64,000 nt of DNA from Verrucomicrobiia bacterium (GTDB lineage: Bacteria; Verrucomicrobiota; Verrucomicrobiia; Opitutales; Cerasicoccaceae): contig JAUIHT010000007.1 in the NCBI GenBank assembly GCA_030432235.1, forward strand, positions 1 through 64,000. The letters run 5' to 3'. This document shows positions 29,101 through 37,229 of the stretch, piece by piece; within the stretch, counting starts at the first letter, position 1, and each line of letters starts with the position of its first letter. The notes beneath the pieces were generated by a model. That model saw nothing but the letters and a program-made list of their open reading frames with translations. It did not search any database and was not told the origin of the DNA. The translations under genes were made by a program, and so were the position numbers.

Positions 29101-29828
29101 GGGCCATCTTTCAGGGCAAGCTTACCCGCCACACCGTCGATGCCGAACTCAAGGCAACGGATGCCATCGATATAAAAGACGAACTGCCCCTTTTCGTCAT
29201 AGGTCAGCGTCAGCAATTGATAAGCGTTACGACGCAACGGACCGGCCTTCTCCAAGGCCCCTGGCATCTCGCTGCGAATCACCGTGCCGTCCTTATTCGG
29301 CGCGTACACCTCCAAAACACCGGCATTGCGATCCAGCAACCCCCACAAAAACGCCGTGCCCTCCCCGGCTTCGAGGAAGTGATCGTCTCCCTGCGAGAAC
29401 CGCATGATGACATCGATGGTAAAGGACCCTTGGCTCAGCAAGGCGGCTCCATCCTTTACCTTCAGCTGTGCCGGTTTCTTGGACTCGGCCACAATCTGCA
29501 CCGCTCCGCTGAAGCCCGGTAACTCGAGTGCCATAGGCACCGGTTGCCATTGTCCCACGAGGGTAGCCTGCAAACCAGCACTACCCATCGTGACCGGAGT
29601 ACCTTGAGCATCAAAGCCAATCAGCAAACTGGTATCCGCGGTCGCCTTCAGGGGCACGACTGCATAGGCGGGATAGGCCGTTACTGGCTCCGGCCCCCTG
29701 CTGGGAGGCCCGGCATGGAGAGCGCCGGTGAAAAATATTGCCTGAAAGGCACAAGCAGTAAGGCCGCTGAGAAATAGCTGGTTACGGCAATATTTCTCGA
29801 CAAAAGGGATCGGGGAAGGGATTTTCAT
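26145..29828 (-). CDS. Large secreted multidomain protein, GGGxGDDVE family (copy 2)
   Basis: About 1227 residues with the same layout as the 18720 protein: an N-terminal signal anchor (hydrophobic LFLSGLTACAFQAIFFTGAL, ending near LHAG), a LamG-like domain (about 80-280), a galactose-binding-like sandwich (about 300-465, with VPAGIYEVTVSTGSPDKN), then a helical C-terminal region. Shared signatures are GGGLGDDVEMMRWWK near 729 and DAEHESEDFSDSHALLPLL near 781. Near 690 it has an extra loop absent from copy 1. ATG 29828 is preferred over the upstream in-frame TTG at 29834. Its operator (29845-29860) also faces the esterase gene at 29912. Function unknown; probably a polysaccharide-degrading enzyme. 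Confidence 0.7.
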   Translation of the reverse strand: MKIPSPIPFVEKYCRNQLFLSGLTACAFQAIFFTGALHAGPPSRGPEPVTAYPAYAVVPLKATADTSLLIGFDAQGTPVTMGSAGLQATLVGQWQPVPMALELPGFSGAVQIVAESKKPAQLKVKDGAALLSQGSFTIDVIMRFSQGDDHFLEAGEGTAFLWGLLDRNAGVLEVYAPNKDGTVIRSEMPGALEKAGPLRRNAYQLLTLTYDEKGQFVFYIDGIRCLEFGIDGVAGKLALKDGPLLFGQVSRGHTTFVGALAQLRVQSGVHAPDAPKPLNAVGPGALAFDMGPLDTPVEPGYTQVTTETVLQQGGEYGWMQPTKGEVDFWFVGDRYWAKPEVATKRGARRTRSWLLRDGVLMPSGGEFVVQVPAGIYEVTVSTGSPDKNQYVTNITANGVTLGTELITLPDDYANSDDRTVRGLVSVKGNEALTISAESKNSEPVSLMAVTVQPVAPLPVSRKEGKLVWMGQGSAPAGFEAVANAYAAGQRDEAWKLTAGIHDVIAQATARAWIVGYPDLTDKVTLERLEVIYDELLGYLRQHPDDLAANYLLQQTYLMWHAALAYIFQQGTTHIYGAPKGRVWREGLNLALQIAPGEPYYGHAQTLAGNFIWQYGQQSGGYVSDTEWRKPSKHRAYAPPPPIFRHVLEEYPDAGLPKIFLGSATRSPLESEKGLGEPLLDYKVPVGKEIVTPDGAPEWAVLQHRALVRLVDLINYWYTERMVADGTMGGGLGDDVEMMRWWKTAIVVADDQQALDGWTRLANTAWRASDKKSMDDTPDDAEHESEDFSDSHALLPLLVIGTPKEDEYAARSRGLIEVLPDNLMGVNPEGYLMFKSHVYSRLGPDPRDGDAPYNIRTMLPLINYAYLHPEDKEVTDVVVAYARNWRDMTMTEIDGKPAGITPMMILFDRSSIILKEGKKNRDWVFPGYASYEYPGGYTDKIYDLLIAAYELTGDESFLDPHRKALEFLGTLGEGDAGHINTSSGGMTTHIASEASGDYDSSQYPRGSLEWAIRINRAGLAKAGAKYRLVTGDTSYDETLLKHGPAYTRFQILAERAQNPQQMADAVAALEPYQKDVLGTLDYNELLRTKLPLSTDRVWVPGMDFVESISTGDVSQTPPPTMRGEEEAWPLFGVTWTDTGPDVAALVRSNQVTKLDGYVYNFAEGDREIGAHLWRLKPGQYRFQLLSAPDYAPEGAPLVSQDFELKEKGQLFRISVPSKQQCYFSFQRL

Positions 29829-29844
29829 AAGCAAACAAGGCGTA

Positions 29845-29860
29845 TTGTTCTCGTGAACAA
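29845..29860. promoter_or_regulatory. Class 1 operator between 26145 operon and SGNH gene
   Basis: TTGTTCTCGTGAACAA, nearly perfect inverted repeat with central CG. It lies 16 bp from the minus-strand ATG (29828) and 51 bp from the plus-strand ATG (29912), so it can serve both. Confidence 0.72.
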
Positions 29861-29911
29861 TTTTGCCATGTTCAAGCCTAAAACGATAGTTACCTCTATG
29901 TTTCTCATCTC

Positions 29912-30532
29912 ATGAGCCCTACCCTATACCTCATTGGCGACAGTATCGCCGTACACTACGGCCCATATTTACGCACGTTTCTCGAACCTTCCTGGCAGTG
30001 TCGCCTGCCTCCCGGACGCGACGAAGCGCTGCAAAATCTCGACCATCCAACCGGCGCCAACGGCGGTGACTCCCGGCGACTTCTCCAGCTCATTACCAGC
30101 ATCACCGCTGAAGAAACGTCATCCTGCGGTTGGTTGGCATTTAACTGCGGTCTTCACGATATACGCCGGAGTCACAAAGATTCCGAGGCACAGGTGCCTC
30201 TGGCTGAATATCGTGAAAACCTGGATTCGATGACCGCACGCCTGCTGGCTTCGCCATGGAAACCTATCTGGATTACAACCACACCCGTGGATGACAGCAT
30301 CCATAACGACTTGCATCCTGTGGACTTTCAACGCTTTCACCAGGACGAGCTTGCCTACCGGGAAGCCGCTTTAACACTCATGCAAAGCAAGGACATCGCC
30401 ATTTGTGACCTAGGCGCATTCACCGCCGGCTTTGGCCAGGAAGCCTATTGCGATCATGTTCATTACCGAGCGGACTTTCGCCGCCTTCAGGCCGCTTATC
30501 TGGCAGGTTGGCTTCAGGGACATGTATTCTAA
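29912..30532 (+). CDS. SGNH/GDSL-type hydrolase, probable carbohydrate esterase
   Basis: The 206-residue protein has no signal peptide. SGNH blocks are visible: the nucleophile in IGDSIA (Ser11), a Gly in the GANGGDS region, Asn in FNCGLHDIR near 73-80, and the catalytic pair in YCDHVHY near 180-185 (Asp and His three apart). This small fold is typical of acetyl- and other acyl-esterases acting on sugars. It is cytoplasmic, so it may deacylate imported oligosaccharides. The following esterase gene has its own operator only 60 bp downstream. Confidence 0.8.
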   Translation: MSPTLYLIGDSIAVHYGPYLRTFLEPSWQCRLPPGRDEALQNLDHPTGANGGDSRRLLQLITSITAEETSSCGWLAFNCGLHDIRRSHKDSEAQVPLAEYRENLDSMTARLLASPWKPIWITTTPVDDSIHNDLHPVDFQRFHQDELAYREAALTLMQSKDIAICDLGAFTAGFGQEAYCDHVHYRADFRRLQAAYLAGWLQGHVF

Positions 30533-30549
30533 AGAAAGCCTTGACCAAA

Positions 30550-30568
30550 AATGGGCACGTGTTTCATT
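30550..30568. promoter_or_regulatory. Class 1 operator upstream of SASA esterase gene
   Basis: AATGGGCACGTGTTTCATT, inverted repeat on CACGTG, 23 bp before ATG 30592. The outer arms deviate from the TTGT/ACAA consensus. Confidence 0.58.
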
Positions 30569-30591
30569 TTCTAAAAACCCTCTGTAATCCG

Positions 30592-32073
30592 ATGAAAATC
30601 CCCTTTATTCTCGCCCTATTGGGCATTGTTCTTCTTTCCCCCGTCCAAGCCGACGTAGACAACGCCTTTCGCTTGGCCAATATCTTCAGCGACCATATGG
30701 TCCTGCAAGCGGATCAACCCCTTCGCATCTGGGGCTGGGATACTCCCGAAACAACCGTCACCGTGACCTTCGCGGATAAATCGACTCAGGCCAAGGCGGC
30801 GCAGGATGGACGTTGGGTCGCCATGCTCTCCCCTACGGATACCGGCGGCCCCTATACCTTGAGCGTACAAGGTAGCGGAAGCACCACGCTGGAGGACGTT
30901 TGGATCGGGCAGGTATGGATTGCCGCCGGGCAGTCCAACATGGCAATGCGTGCTCAGTACTGCGACGAGGCCGAGCAAATCGCGGCCGATAGCAAGGAGC
31001 TTCCCTTGCTGCGTATTACGAGCATACCACAGGGCTACGCCGACGAACCGCAGACGGATATTGAGAAACGAGCGCGCTGGCGTTTGGCCAGCGAAGGTAC
31101 GGGCGGCTTTTCCGCCGTCGGGGTGAGCTTCGCCAACGATCTGCAGGCAGGACTGGGGCAGCCGGTCGGCATCATACAGGTAGCGGTGGGAGGCTCAAAA
31201 ATCGAAAGCTGGGTACCCAGGGATGTGCTTGCGGGCAACCCCACGACAGCCGATTGGATCGGGCGCTACGATAAGAAGCTCAAGGAATACGAAGCCGCGA
31301 AAGCAAAAGGCAAAACCGAGATGAGGGAGCCTGGCCGCAATAAATACGCCGCCTTCCTTTATAACAAAATGGCCGCACCCTTGCAGGACCTCTCTGCTTC
31401 CGGCATAATCTGGTACCAAGGCGAGTCCAACAGCGGTGATAGCGACGACTACATCCCGCTCTTTCGGGAGTGGATTTCCCAATGGCGCGAGATGACGCAC
31501 AATCCCAATTTACCCGTCTTCATCGTTCAGCTCCCCTTCTACCACGAGCGCCAGACCGAGCCGGTGGAAAAGGGCTCGTGGGGCTACTTCCGCTATGTAC
31601 AGGCCAAAGTCACCGAGGCCGTACCACACAGCAACTATGTCGTAACCCTGGATACCGGCAATGCCGAGGATGTCCACCCACGGCAAAAGCAAGTCATCGG
31701 CCAACGCCTGGCGGCACTCGCCCTCGAAACCGTCTACGGCAAAGACCTGCCCGGTCAGCATCCCGAAGCAGTATCCTTAAAAGCCATCGGGCAAAACCGT
31801 TACAGCATAGGCTTTGAAAATCTCTACGGCGGACTCAAAACTTTCGACAATGAAGCACCTCGAGGCTTAGCCGTACAAGACACCGATGGCGAATGGCATT
31901 GGGCACAGGGCCTGTCTATCGACAAAGGCACCTTGACCTTCCAGCCACCGACAGGAGGACTCAAGGCTGTGCGCTACAACTGGGCCAATAACCCCGTGGG
32001 CAACCTAGCCAACGCCGCCGGCCACCCGGTCGGGCCTTTCGAGATTACGCTCGAGACCGCAGGGCAGGATTAA
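30592..32073 (+). CDS. Secreted sialate O-acetylesterase (SASA) family protein
   Basis: The 493-residue protein has a signal peptide (MKIPFILALLGIVLLSPVQA). An N-terminal beta domain follows (FSDHMVLQADQPLRIWGWDT), then an SGNH-like SASA domain. Motifs are AAGQSNMAMRAQY near 111-123 with the nucleophilic Ser, IIWYQGESNSGDSDDY near 272, and NAEDVHPRQKQVIGQRLA near 358 with the catalytic Asp-His. The family removes O-acetyl groups from sialic acid and, in environmental bacteria, from other acetylated glycans, so the polymer is probably acetylated. ATG 30592 is chosen because the signal peptide starts there and an operator lies just upstream. It ends 1 bp before the stop of the convergent sulfatase gene. 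Confidence 0.9.
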   Translation: MKIPFILALLGIVLLSPVQADVDNAFRLANIFSDHMVLQADQPLRIWGWDTPETTVTVTFADKSTQAKAAQDGRWVAMLSPTDTGGPYTLSVQGSGSTTLEDVWIGQVWIAAGQSNMAMRAQYCDEAEQIAADSKELPLLRITSIPQGYADEPQTDIEKRARWRLASEGTGGFSAVGVSFANDLQAGLGQPVGIIQVAVGGSKIESWVPRDVLAGNPTTADWIGRYDKKLKEYEAAKAKGKTEMREPGRNKYAAFLYNKMAAPLQDLSASGIIWYQGESNSGDSDDYIPLFREWISQWREMTHNPNLPVFIVQLPFYHERQTEPVEKGSWGYFRYVQAKVTEAVPHSNYVVTLDTGNAEDVHPRQKQVIGQRLAALALETVYGKDLPGQHPEAVSLKAIGQNRYSIGFENLYGGLKTFDNEAPRGLAVQDTDGEWHWAQGLSIDKGTLTFQPPTGGLKAVRYNWANNPVGNLANAAGHPVGPFEITLETAGQD

Positions 32074-32074
32074 G

Positions 32075-33532
32075 TCAGGCCACCGGCAGGGAAAAACGCG
32101 TCCACTCCGGTGGTGTCTCTAGCTCAGGCAACTCAAGCTGCGGAATGAAGGCGTGACCGCAGCCGCGCAAGTAGCGGATGCGCGTATTGTAGTCGGTCAG
32201 ACCGGCACGGCTCTCTTCGTAAGACCAGACGGAATCCCGGCGCGCACGCATTTCCTCCATTAGCTTGGGCTGAGACGCTGCAAGATCGTGGTGCTCGCAG
32301 GGGTCGGCATCCAGATCGAAAAGATGCTCATGACCCAGCTCCGGGACATAGACATACTTCCAGTGCCCGGTCCACAGACCAAAGACATGTCGGCAACCTT
32401 CGACGCCGATGCTTTCCGCCCAAACAAAGTCATCACTGCGCGCAATAGGCACTCCCTCACGAAAAGACTTAACCAGGCTGACTCCCTGTGCTTTGGGCAA
32501 AGGCGGTGCGTCAGCCAGATCCAACAGAGTCGGTGCAATGTCCAGCAGGCTGACCACCTCATCACAAACAGTGCCCGGCACAGTCGTATCCGGCGCCGCT
32601 ACAATGAACGGCACGCGGGCAGAGGGTTCGCTCAAGTTCGTCTTAAACCAGAGCCCGGCATCGCCGGTCATGTCTCCGTGATCGGACGCGTAGATGACAA
32701 CCGTGTTGTCGAGCTGACCGCTCTCCTCCAACACCTCAAGGATACTACCGATATTTTCGTCTAGCTCGGTGCACAATCCAAAGTAGGCCGCCAAGGCACG
32801 GCAGTGCTGCTCATCGGACACATCGGTCAGGTTCTGCTTCTCCAAGAAGCACCTCAAATATGGCTGCGCTACCAGCATGGACTCTCGCTCCTCAACGGTG
32901 GAAGCCCGCACCAAAGGCAGGTATTTTTCAAAAAGCTCCGGACGACAAACATAAGGGTTATGCGGGCAGATAAATCCAGAAACGAGACACCAGGGCCTCT
33001 CAGCCCCGGCATGCGAACGAATAAACTCCGCGGAATCCTCTGCCACACGGTGGTCAAAGTACTGAAACCCCTGCCGGCCCGGACCCGAGGCCCTCAAGGC
33101 ATAGGCGTTATTGGCCGTCCAGCGCTCACCGGAGGCCGAGGCACGAACCTCCTCGTCCAGCAGGCCTTCGGTACACTCCCCGGTAAGCCTGCTCTCAAAG
33201 CCGTGAAACTGGTCCGGCCCGCAAAAGTGCATCTTGCCACTCAGAACCGCTTCATAGCCCGCCGCACCCAGACCGTGCGCGAAAGTCGGGATGGTGGTAT
33301 CCAGCACATTGCCATTACCCCACACGCGGATGCGGTCACTGGACTGCCCCGTCATCATGGTCATACGTGATGGCACACAGAGCGGATTGGCACTGTACGC
33401 GCGGGTGTAACGCACGCCACGCTCAGCCAGACGATCCAGGTTCGGCGTTTCCAGCCAGGGATGTCCGGCACAGCCAAGAGCGTCGGCCCTATGCTGGTCG
33501 GAAATAATGAACAGGATGTTAGGACGTTTCAT
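32075..33532 (-). CDS. Type I sulfatase, cytoplasmic (no signal peptide)
   Basis: The 485-residue protein begins directly with the sulfatase core (RPNILFIISDQHRADALG, metal-binding Asp). It carries the formylglycine site LCVPSR with Cys52 as the modified residue, followed by MTMMTGQ. Later motifs include LSGKMHFCGP and NTVVIYASDHGDMTGDAGLW (metal Asp-His) with a downstream Lys in LWFKTN. Sulfatases of this S1 type remove sulfate esters from sugars. The missing signal peptide implies action on imported oligosaccharides. It is the last gene of the minus-strand operon 37090-32075, 32 bp after the multidomain gene. A maturation enzyme is not encoded in the window. Confidence 0.93.
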   Translation of the reverse strand: MKRPNILFIISDQHRADALGCAGHPWLETPNLDRLAERGVRYTRAYSANPLCVPSRMTMMTGQSSDRIRVWGNGNVLDTTIPTFAHGLGAAGYEAVLSGKMHFCGPDQFHGFESRLTGECTEGLLDEEVRASASGERWTANNAYALRASGPGRQGFQYFDHRVAEDSAEFIRSHAGAERPWCLVSGFICPHNPYVCRPELFEKYLPLVRASTVEERESMLVAQPYLRCFLEKQNLTDVSDEQHCRALAAYFGLCTELDENIGSILEVLEESGQLDNTVVIYASDHGDMTGDAGLWFKTNLSEPSARVPFIVAAPDTTVPGTVCDEVVSLLDIAPTLLDLADAPPLPKAQGVSLVKSFREGVPIARSDDFVWAESIGVEGCRHVFGLWTGHWKYVYVPELGHEHLFDLDADPCEHHDLAASQPKLMEEMRARRDSVWSYEESRAGLTDYNTRIRYLRGCGHAFIPQLELPELETPPEWTRFSLPVA

Positions 33533-33564
33533 AAAAGACTACTGTCGCCTGCCGAAAAGCAGTA

Positions 33565-36282
33565 TCAACCGGCGACCGGACTGATTTCAATACGGCTCTC
33601 CGTCCGGCCTGGCACATTGAAGTACAGCCACTGGAGTTTTCCATCGTGAGTCACCGTCTGAACACTTTCTGAGCCATCCGGCGATTGGTAGCGAATGTGG
33701 TAGCGCCCCTTGGGTAAAGTACGCAGGCTCAGGCCCACCTCGGCTGTTTTTTTCAGAAACGAATAAAGCCGGATGGAAACGCTGTCCCGTGAAGTGCGAT
33801 GCGCCAAGACCGCAAAGTCCAGCGAAGGGAACTGCCAGGACACCGCAGCATCCGGCGGTAACGGATCGCCCCACCCTCCGGTTGCCCCCGTCATGAGTGT
33901 GTAAACGGCGTTGGCCGTCGGAATGTAGACCCGGTCCGTGGAAAGCGGCTCGCTGGTCCACATGGGAAAGTCACGCCCCAGAGCGGCGTCCAGATAAGCC
34001 TGGGAAACGGCGGTAACGGCCTCGGGGTTACCCGTCAGTTGATAGTCTGCCACTGCGGCTTCAGCCATATCAACAACAGGAATGATATCGCCCGTCTCCT
34101 GAAAATGCGAGGCCGCCGCCGCCACCTGCTCTTTCAGCGAAGCTTGCTTACCGCCAAATGAATAATCGCTGGGCTGGCCCAGATGCACGCCCGAGCCTTG
34201 GGACAATCGGGCCAGAAGAGGCAGGAACATGCCCTTGGCCTTCCATTGTGAAAGTAACCAACGCTGATAGTCAGCCGAAGGCATCTCATCGTCGGCCGGG
34301 GCTACCGGGACCGTACTCAGGGAGTCACCCTCACGGGCCCGAGTCAGGCATGCCTCGACCGGCTCCAGATACTTTGCATCTCCCGTCCATTCGTACGCGG
34401 AAATGAGGAGCTGGAGAATGCGTGTTTGATTGTTCCGGTTGTAATCGAAGTAAGTCCAGTCCATGCCCGTCTTATACCAGTCCCGGGTATTACCGGTGCC
34501 GAGCTGTCCTGTTTTCCAATACACCGCCGCCGGGCTGACACCGGCGAGCTTTCCACCCTCCTCGCGCAATGTTGCTTCCCGCCAGGCATCCGCGATCTCC
34601 AACATGGTCGCCTGGACATCCGGCTGGTCTGACAAGGAGGTCAACCAGGTCAGACCTTTGTAAGCACGGGTATGATAAGGCACATCGCCTTCCAGCGACG
34701 GGCTCATTTCCGCACCTTCAAGCCCTATATAGGAGGACTTCATGCGGCGGTAACCCTGCGGGTCGAGAGCGCTCCATTTGTCAAGAACCAGAGGCAGGAG
34801 CTTGCGATTTCGCTCCACATACTTCGAGTCATCTGGCTGTAAAAAAAGCCCAACCGGCTGGGTGTCCGCCGTCGGTTCCGAGGAGTGTTCAACATCCTCG
34901 ATACGCTTCATGTATCCGCCCTGCAAGCCGCCATAAGCATGCTCCCAAGCGCCATCGATCAGGCGCATGACGGTCGCCTCAGCCTCGGGACTGGCCTGCC
35001 CCACAGCGATAACCGTGCCCCAGTTGCGGAGGATTTCCACGTCGTCACCCCACCCTCCGCCCAGGTCGCCTCTAGGCGTCTGGCGATGAGCTCCCCACCA
35101 GCCAATAATATCGAGGATGCGAATGTAGGTCTCGATTTGCGTTACCGCCCAGGCCGGCGCGCCGGTAGTATCTGGCTGATGACTGGGGGACCAAGTCTGA
35201 CGTTCTCCCAGATAGGCCGCAAGGACGGGTGAATCATAACCGCGCTCTTTGAGCAGGCGAAGGTCGGCCTTCCCCAAGTCCATTACGGTCTCGTTGTGTT
35301 GCTCGCGCCCATTCCAATAGAGGCAACGGCCATACTCCAGCACCGCCTTGGCCCAGAAAGGATGGTTCTGCGGCAAATCCGCTTTGAGGATAATGGTACG
35401 ACCCATGCGGTGAGGCCGGGCCCGACGGGGATCGGCAACGACCGTCATCATCTGTGATGCCTCGGTCAAAGAAAGTGGACCACCGGTACCGGGGTCGCTC
35501 TCCGGATGCGCTTGCAGGTACTTGAGCAACTGCGCATTCGCCTCCATGTAGTCTTCCGCAAAGGGATCGGCAAGCCGCTCCAGCAGGGCTTGCACCGCAG
35601 TATCTTTAACCTCAGGGACAGTCGTGACCGGTATCTCCTTTTGCGTGGGAGGCTTGGTATAAATCGCGATTGAATCGTAACTGAGAAGGCTGTTGTTCCC
35701 GGAAAGGTAAATACTATCGAAGGACTCGTAGGGCAGATCGAACGGCATGTCTCCCGCCAAGAGGGGCTCACCGTCTACGGATAGTGTCACATGGCGTCCC
35801 TCCATAGTCGCCTCCAAGGTATACGTCACGCCAGGCTCGGGCAATGGCCCGTTGTTGCGCGCGATGTACTCCCAGCCAAAGTAAGCGATGAGATTACGAG
35901 TGTTGCGCATACGCCCCAAAGCAGGCCAAACGTCTGCCCCGGTCGCCTCGACACCGTTGCTGCGCAGGCGCATGCCATGCTGAACGATACCACGGCCGGC
36001 AGTAGGCGCCCAGGCTGCGGTCCACACGATTTTCTGGTCGCTGGGCAGGGGCTCACGGAATTGCACCATGGCTTTGCCGGGACCAGAGAGGATGAGTTTA
36101 CCATCCTCGATACGCATCTCGGTTTTGCCGAGCGGTATCCAGTCCACAAGCGCATCGTCAGAGTTGAAGTCCGTTTGATAAACCAGAGTCCAGCCTTCTG
36201 ATTCTGGATCATCACTAGCGCAAACCCAGCCTGTGCTAGCGCCAACAAACATGAGGAATAAGATAGAGAGTCGAAGTAACAT
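33565..36282 (-). CDS. Secreted multidomain protein, GGGxGDDVE family (copy 3)
   Basis: The 905-residue protein has a signal peptide (MLLRLSILFLMFVGASTGWV to about CAS). Its N-terminal concanavalin-like domain (about 30-235; YQTDFNSDDALVDWIPLGKT, MRIEDGKLILSG) resembles the DUF1961-like protein at 51868, not the LamG domain of copies 1 and 2. The C-terminal helical region matches those copies: GGGWGDDVEILRNWG near 407 and DVEHSSEPTADTQPVGLF near 464. A final small beta domain ends in a typical enzyme-like C-terminus. The swap of N-terminal binding modules around a constant helical core supports the core being the catalytic part. ATG 36282 is preferred to upstream in-frame starts because of the signal peptide. 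Confidence 0.7.
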   Translation of the reverse strand: MLLRLSILFLMFVGASTGWVCASDDPESEGWTLVYQTDFNSDDALVDWIPLGKTEMRIEDGKLILSGPGKAMVQFREPLPSDQKIVWTAAWAPTAGRGIVQHGMRLRSNGVEATGADVWPALGRMRNTRNLIAYFGWEYIARNNGPLPEPGVTYTLEATMEGRHVTLSVDGEPLLAGDMPFDLPYESFDSIYLSGNNSLLSYDSIAIYTKPPTQKEIPVTTVPEVKDTAVQALLERLADPFAEDYMEANAQLLKYLQAHPESDPGTGGPLSLTEASQMMTVVADPRRARPHRMGRTIILKADLPQNHPFWAKAVLEYGRCLYWNGREQHNETVMDLGKADLRLLKERGYDSPVLAAYLGERQTWSPSHQPDTTGAPAWAVTQIETYIRILDIIGWWGAHRQTPRGDLGGGWGDDVEILRNWGTVIAVGQASPEAEATVMRLIDGAWEHAYGGLQGGYMKRIEDVEHSSEPTADTQPVGLFLQPDDSKYVERNRKLLPLVLDKWSALDPQGYRRMKSSYIGLEGAEMSPSLEGDVPYHTRAYKGLTWLTSLSDQPDVQATMLEIADAWREATLREEGGKLAGVSPAAVYWKTGQLGTGNTRDWYKTGMDWTYFDYNRNNQTRILQLLISAYEWTGDAKYLEPVEACLTRAREGDSLSTVPVAPADDEMPSADYQRWLLSQWKAKGMFLPLLARLSQGSGVHLGQPSDYSFGGKQASLKEQVAAAASHFQETGDIIPVVDMAEAAVADYQLTGNPEAVTAVSQAYLDAALGRDFPMWTSEPLSTDRVYIPTANAVYTLMTGATGGWGDPLPPDAAVSWQFPSLDFAVLAHRTSRDSVSIRLYSFLKKTAEVGLSLRTLPKGRYHIRYQSPDGSESVQTVTHDGKLQWLYFNVPGRTESRIEISPVAG

Positions 36283-36328
36283 AGGGCATACAATGATGGC
36301 GAATAGACTTACGGTCGCTTCATGCGGC

Positions 36329-37090
36329 TCAGCGCAACACCAAGCCTCCGGGGGCGGGTTCCGCCTGCCATTGTGCGTCCGCGCTAAGCTTTCCGAAGGC
36401 TGACTGACCATGGATCAGCGCGATAACCGCCGGCGTCGTGACGCCATCGGCCAAATTCTGCCATTGATCGGCACGGTCCAGCAGGAGCGTTGAGGCATCC
36501 GCCACCGGGCTGGAGTTCGCCAGCTCTTCGGCCTTGCGTGCCACAGAGGAAATCCGGATAGCCTGGAAAAGCCAGGAACGGGAGGGCTTATCCTTCTCTC
36601 CTAATTGAATCATGAGATTGCCAATAGGTCCGGAGAAGCCAGTCAATTGACTTACCTTTCCGAGGAACTCTCCGTCGGCATAATGAGCCATTTCCCGTCC
36701 CTTCCAGGTAAAGGCGAGATGGGTAAGCTTGCCCTGCTGCGGATTCGCATCGGGGCTCTTTTCGTTGCCAAGGTTTCGCATGCCCTTCGCCCCTGTCTTG
36801 TCATCGATACGGACACGAAGATTGCTCATCAAATCCTTTTGAGTAACCGTCCAATCGACAGTAAAAATATCCGGGCTTTCGATATGAAGGAAACGAAAGA
36901 TGCCTTTCCAGTTCTGGGGCTTCGGCTCGGGTTCGGTTGAATCGACTGGAACCAGCCAAAGCTCAATCGTGCCCTCGTCGAAGTTCAGATTGCCGAAAGC
37001 AGGATACTCTACCGTCGCAGCCCGTGCAGTCGTAAGAAGCGCAAACGCCAAGGATAGCTGAAGAGCATAAAGATAATATCTACGGGGCAT
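36329..37090 (-). CDS. Secreted LamG/concanavalin-like protein
   Basis: The 253-residue protein has a signal peptide (MPRRYYLYALQLSLAFALLT to about ARA) and one LamG-like domain: NFDEGTIELWLVP, KLTHLAFTWKGREMAHYADG and FQAIRISSVARKAEE. It is a paralogue of the gene at 12361: same length, same position as first gene of an operon ahead of a large secreted protein, same absence of a PEP-CTERM tail. ATG 37090 is chosen because the region further upstream contains the operator at 37133. It is followed by the copy 3 gene and the sulfatase gene in one operon. Confidence 0.73.
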   Translation of the reverse strand: MPRRYYLYALQLSLAFALLTTARAATVEYPAFGNLNFDEGTIELWLVPVDSTEPEPKPQNWKGIFRFLHIESPDIFTVDWTVTQKDLMSNLRVRIDDKTGAKGMRNLGNEKSPDANPQQGKLTHLAFTWKGREMAHYADGEFLGKVSQLTGFSGPIGNLMIQLGEKDKPSRSWLFQAIRISSVARKAEELANSSPVADASTLLLDRADQWQNLADGVTTPAVIALIHGQSAFGKLSADAQWQAEPAPGGLVLR

Positions 37091-37132
37091 AGCATCAAAA
37101 ATGCTTGCATAAAGACACTTGGTCAAGTCATA

Positions 37133-37148
37133 TTGTGCACCTGTAACA
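37133..37148. promoter_or_regulatory. Class 1 operator between LamG operon and Gfo/Idh gene
   Basis: TTGTGCACCTGTAACA, inverted repeat with two arm mismatches, 42 bp from the minus start at 37090 and 81 bp from the plus start at 37230. Confidence 0.62.
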
Positions 37149-37229
37149 TTTTGATGGTTTTTACTAAATCCATCACGAAAAGAAGCTTTGCATAAAACCC
37201 AAAGTCGCTGAAAACAGAGAGAACGACTT

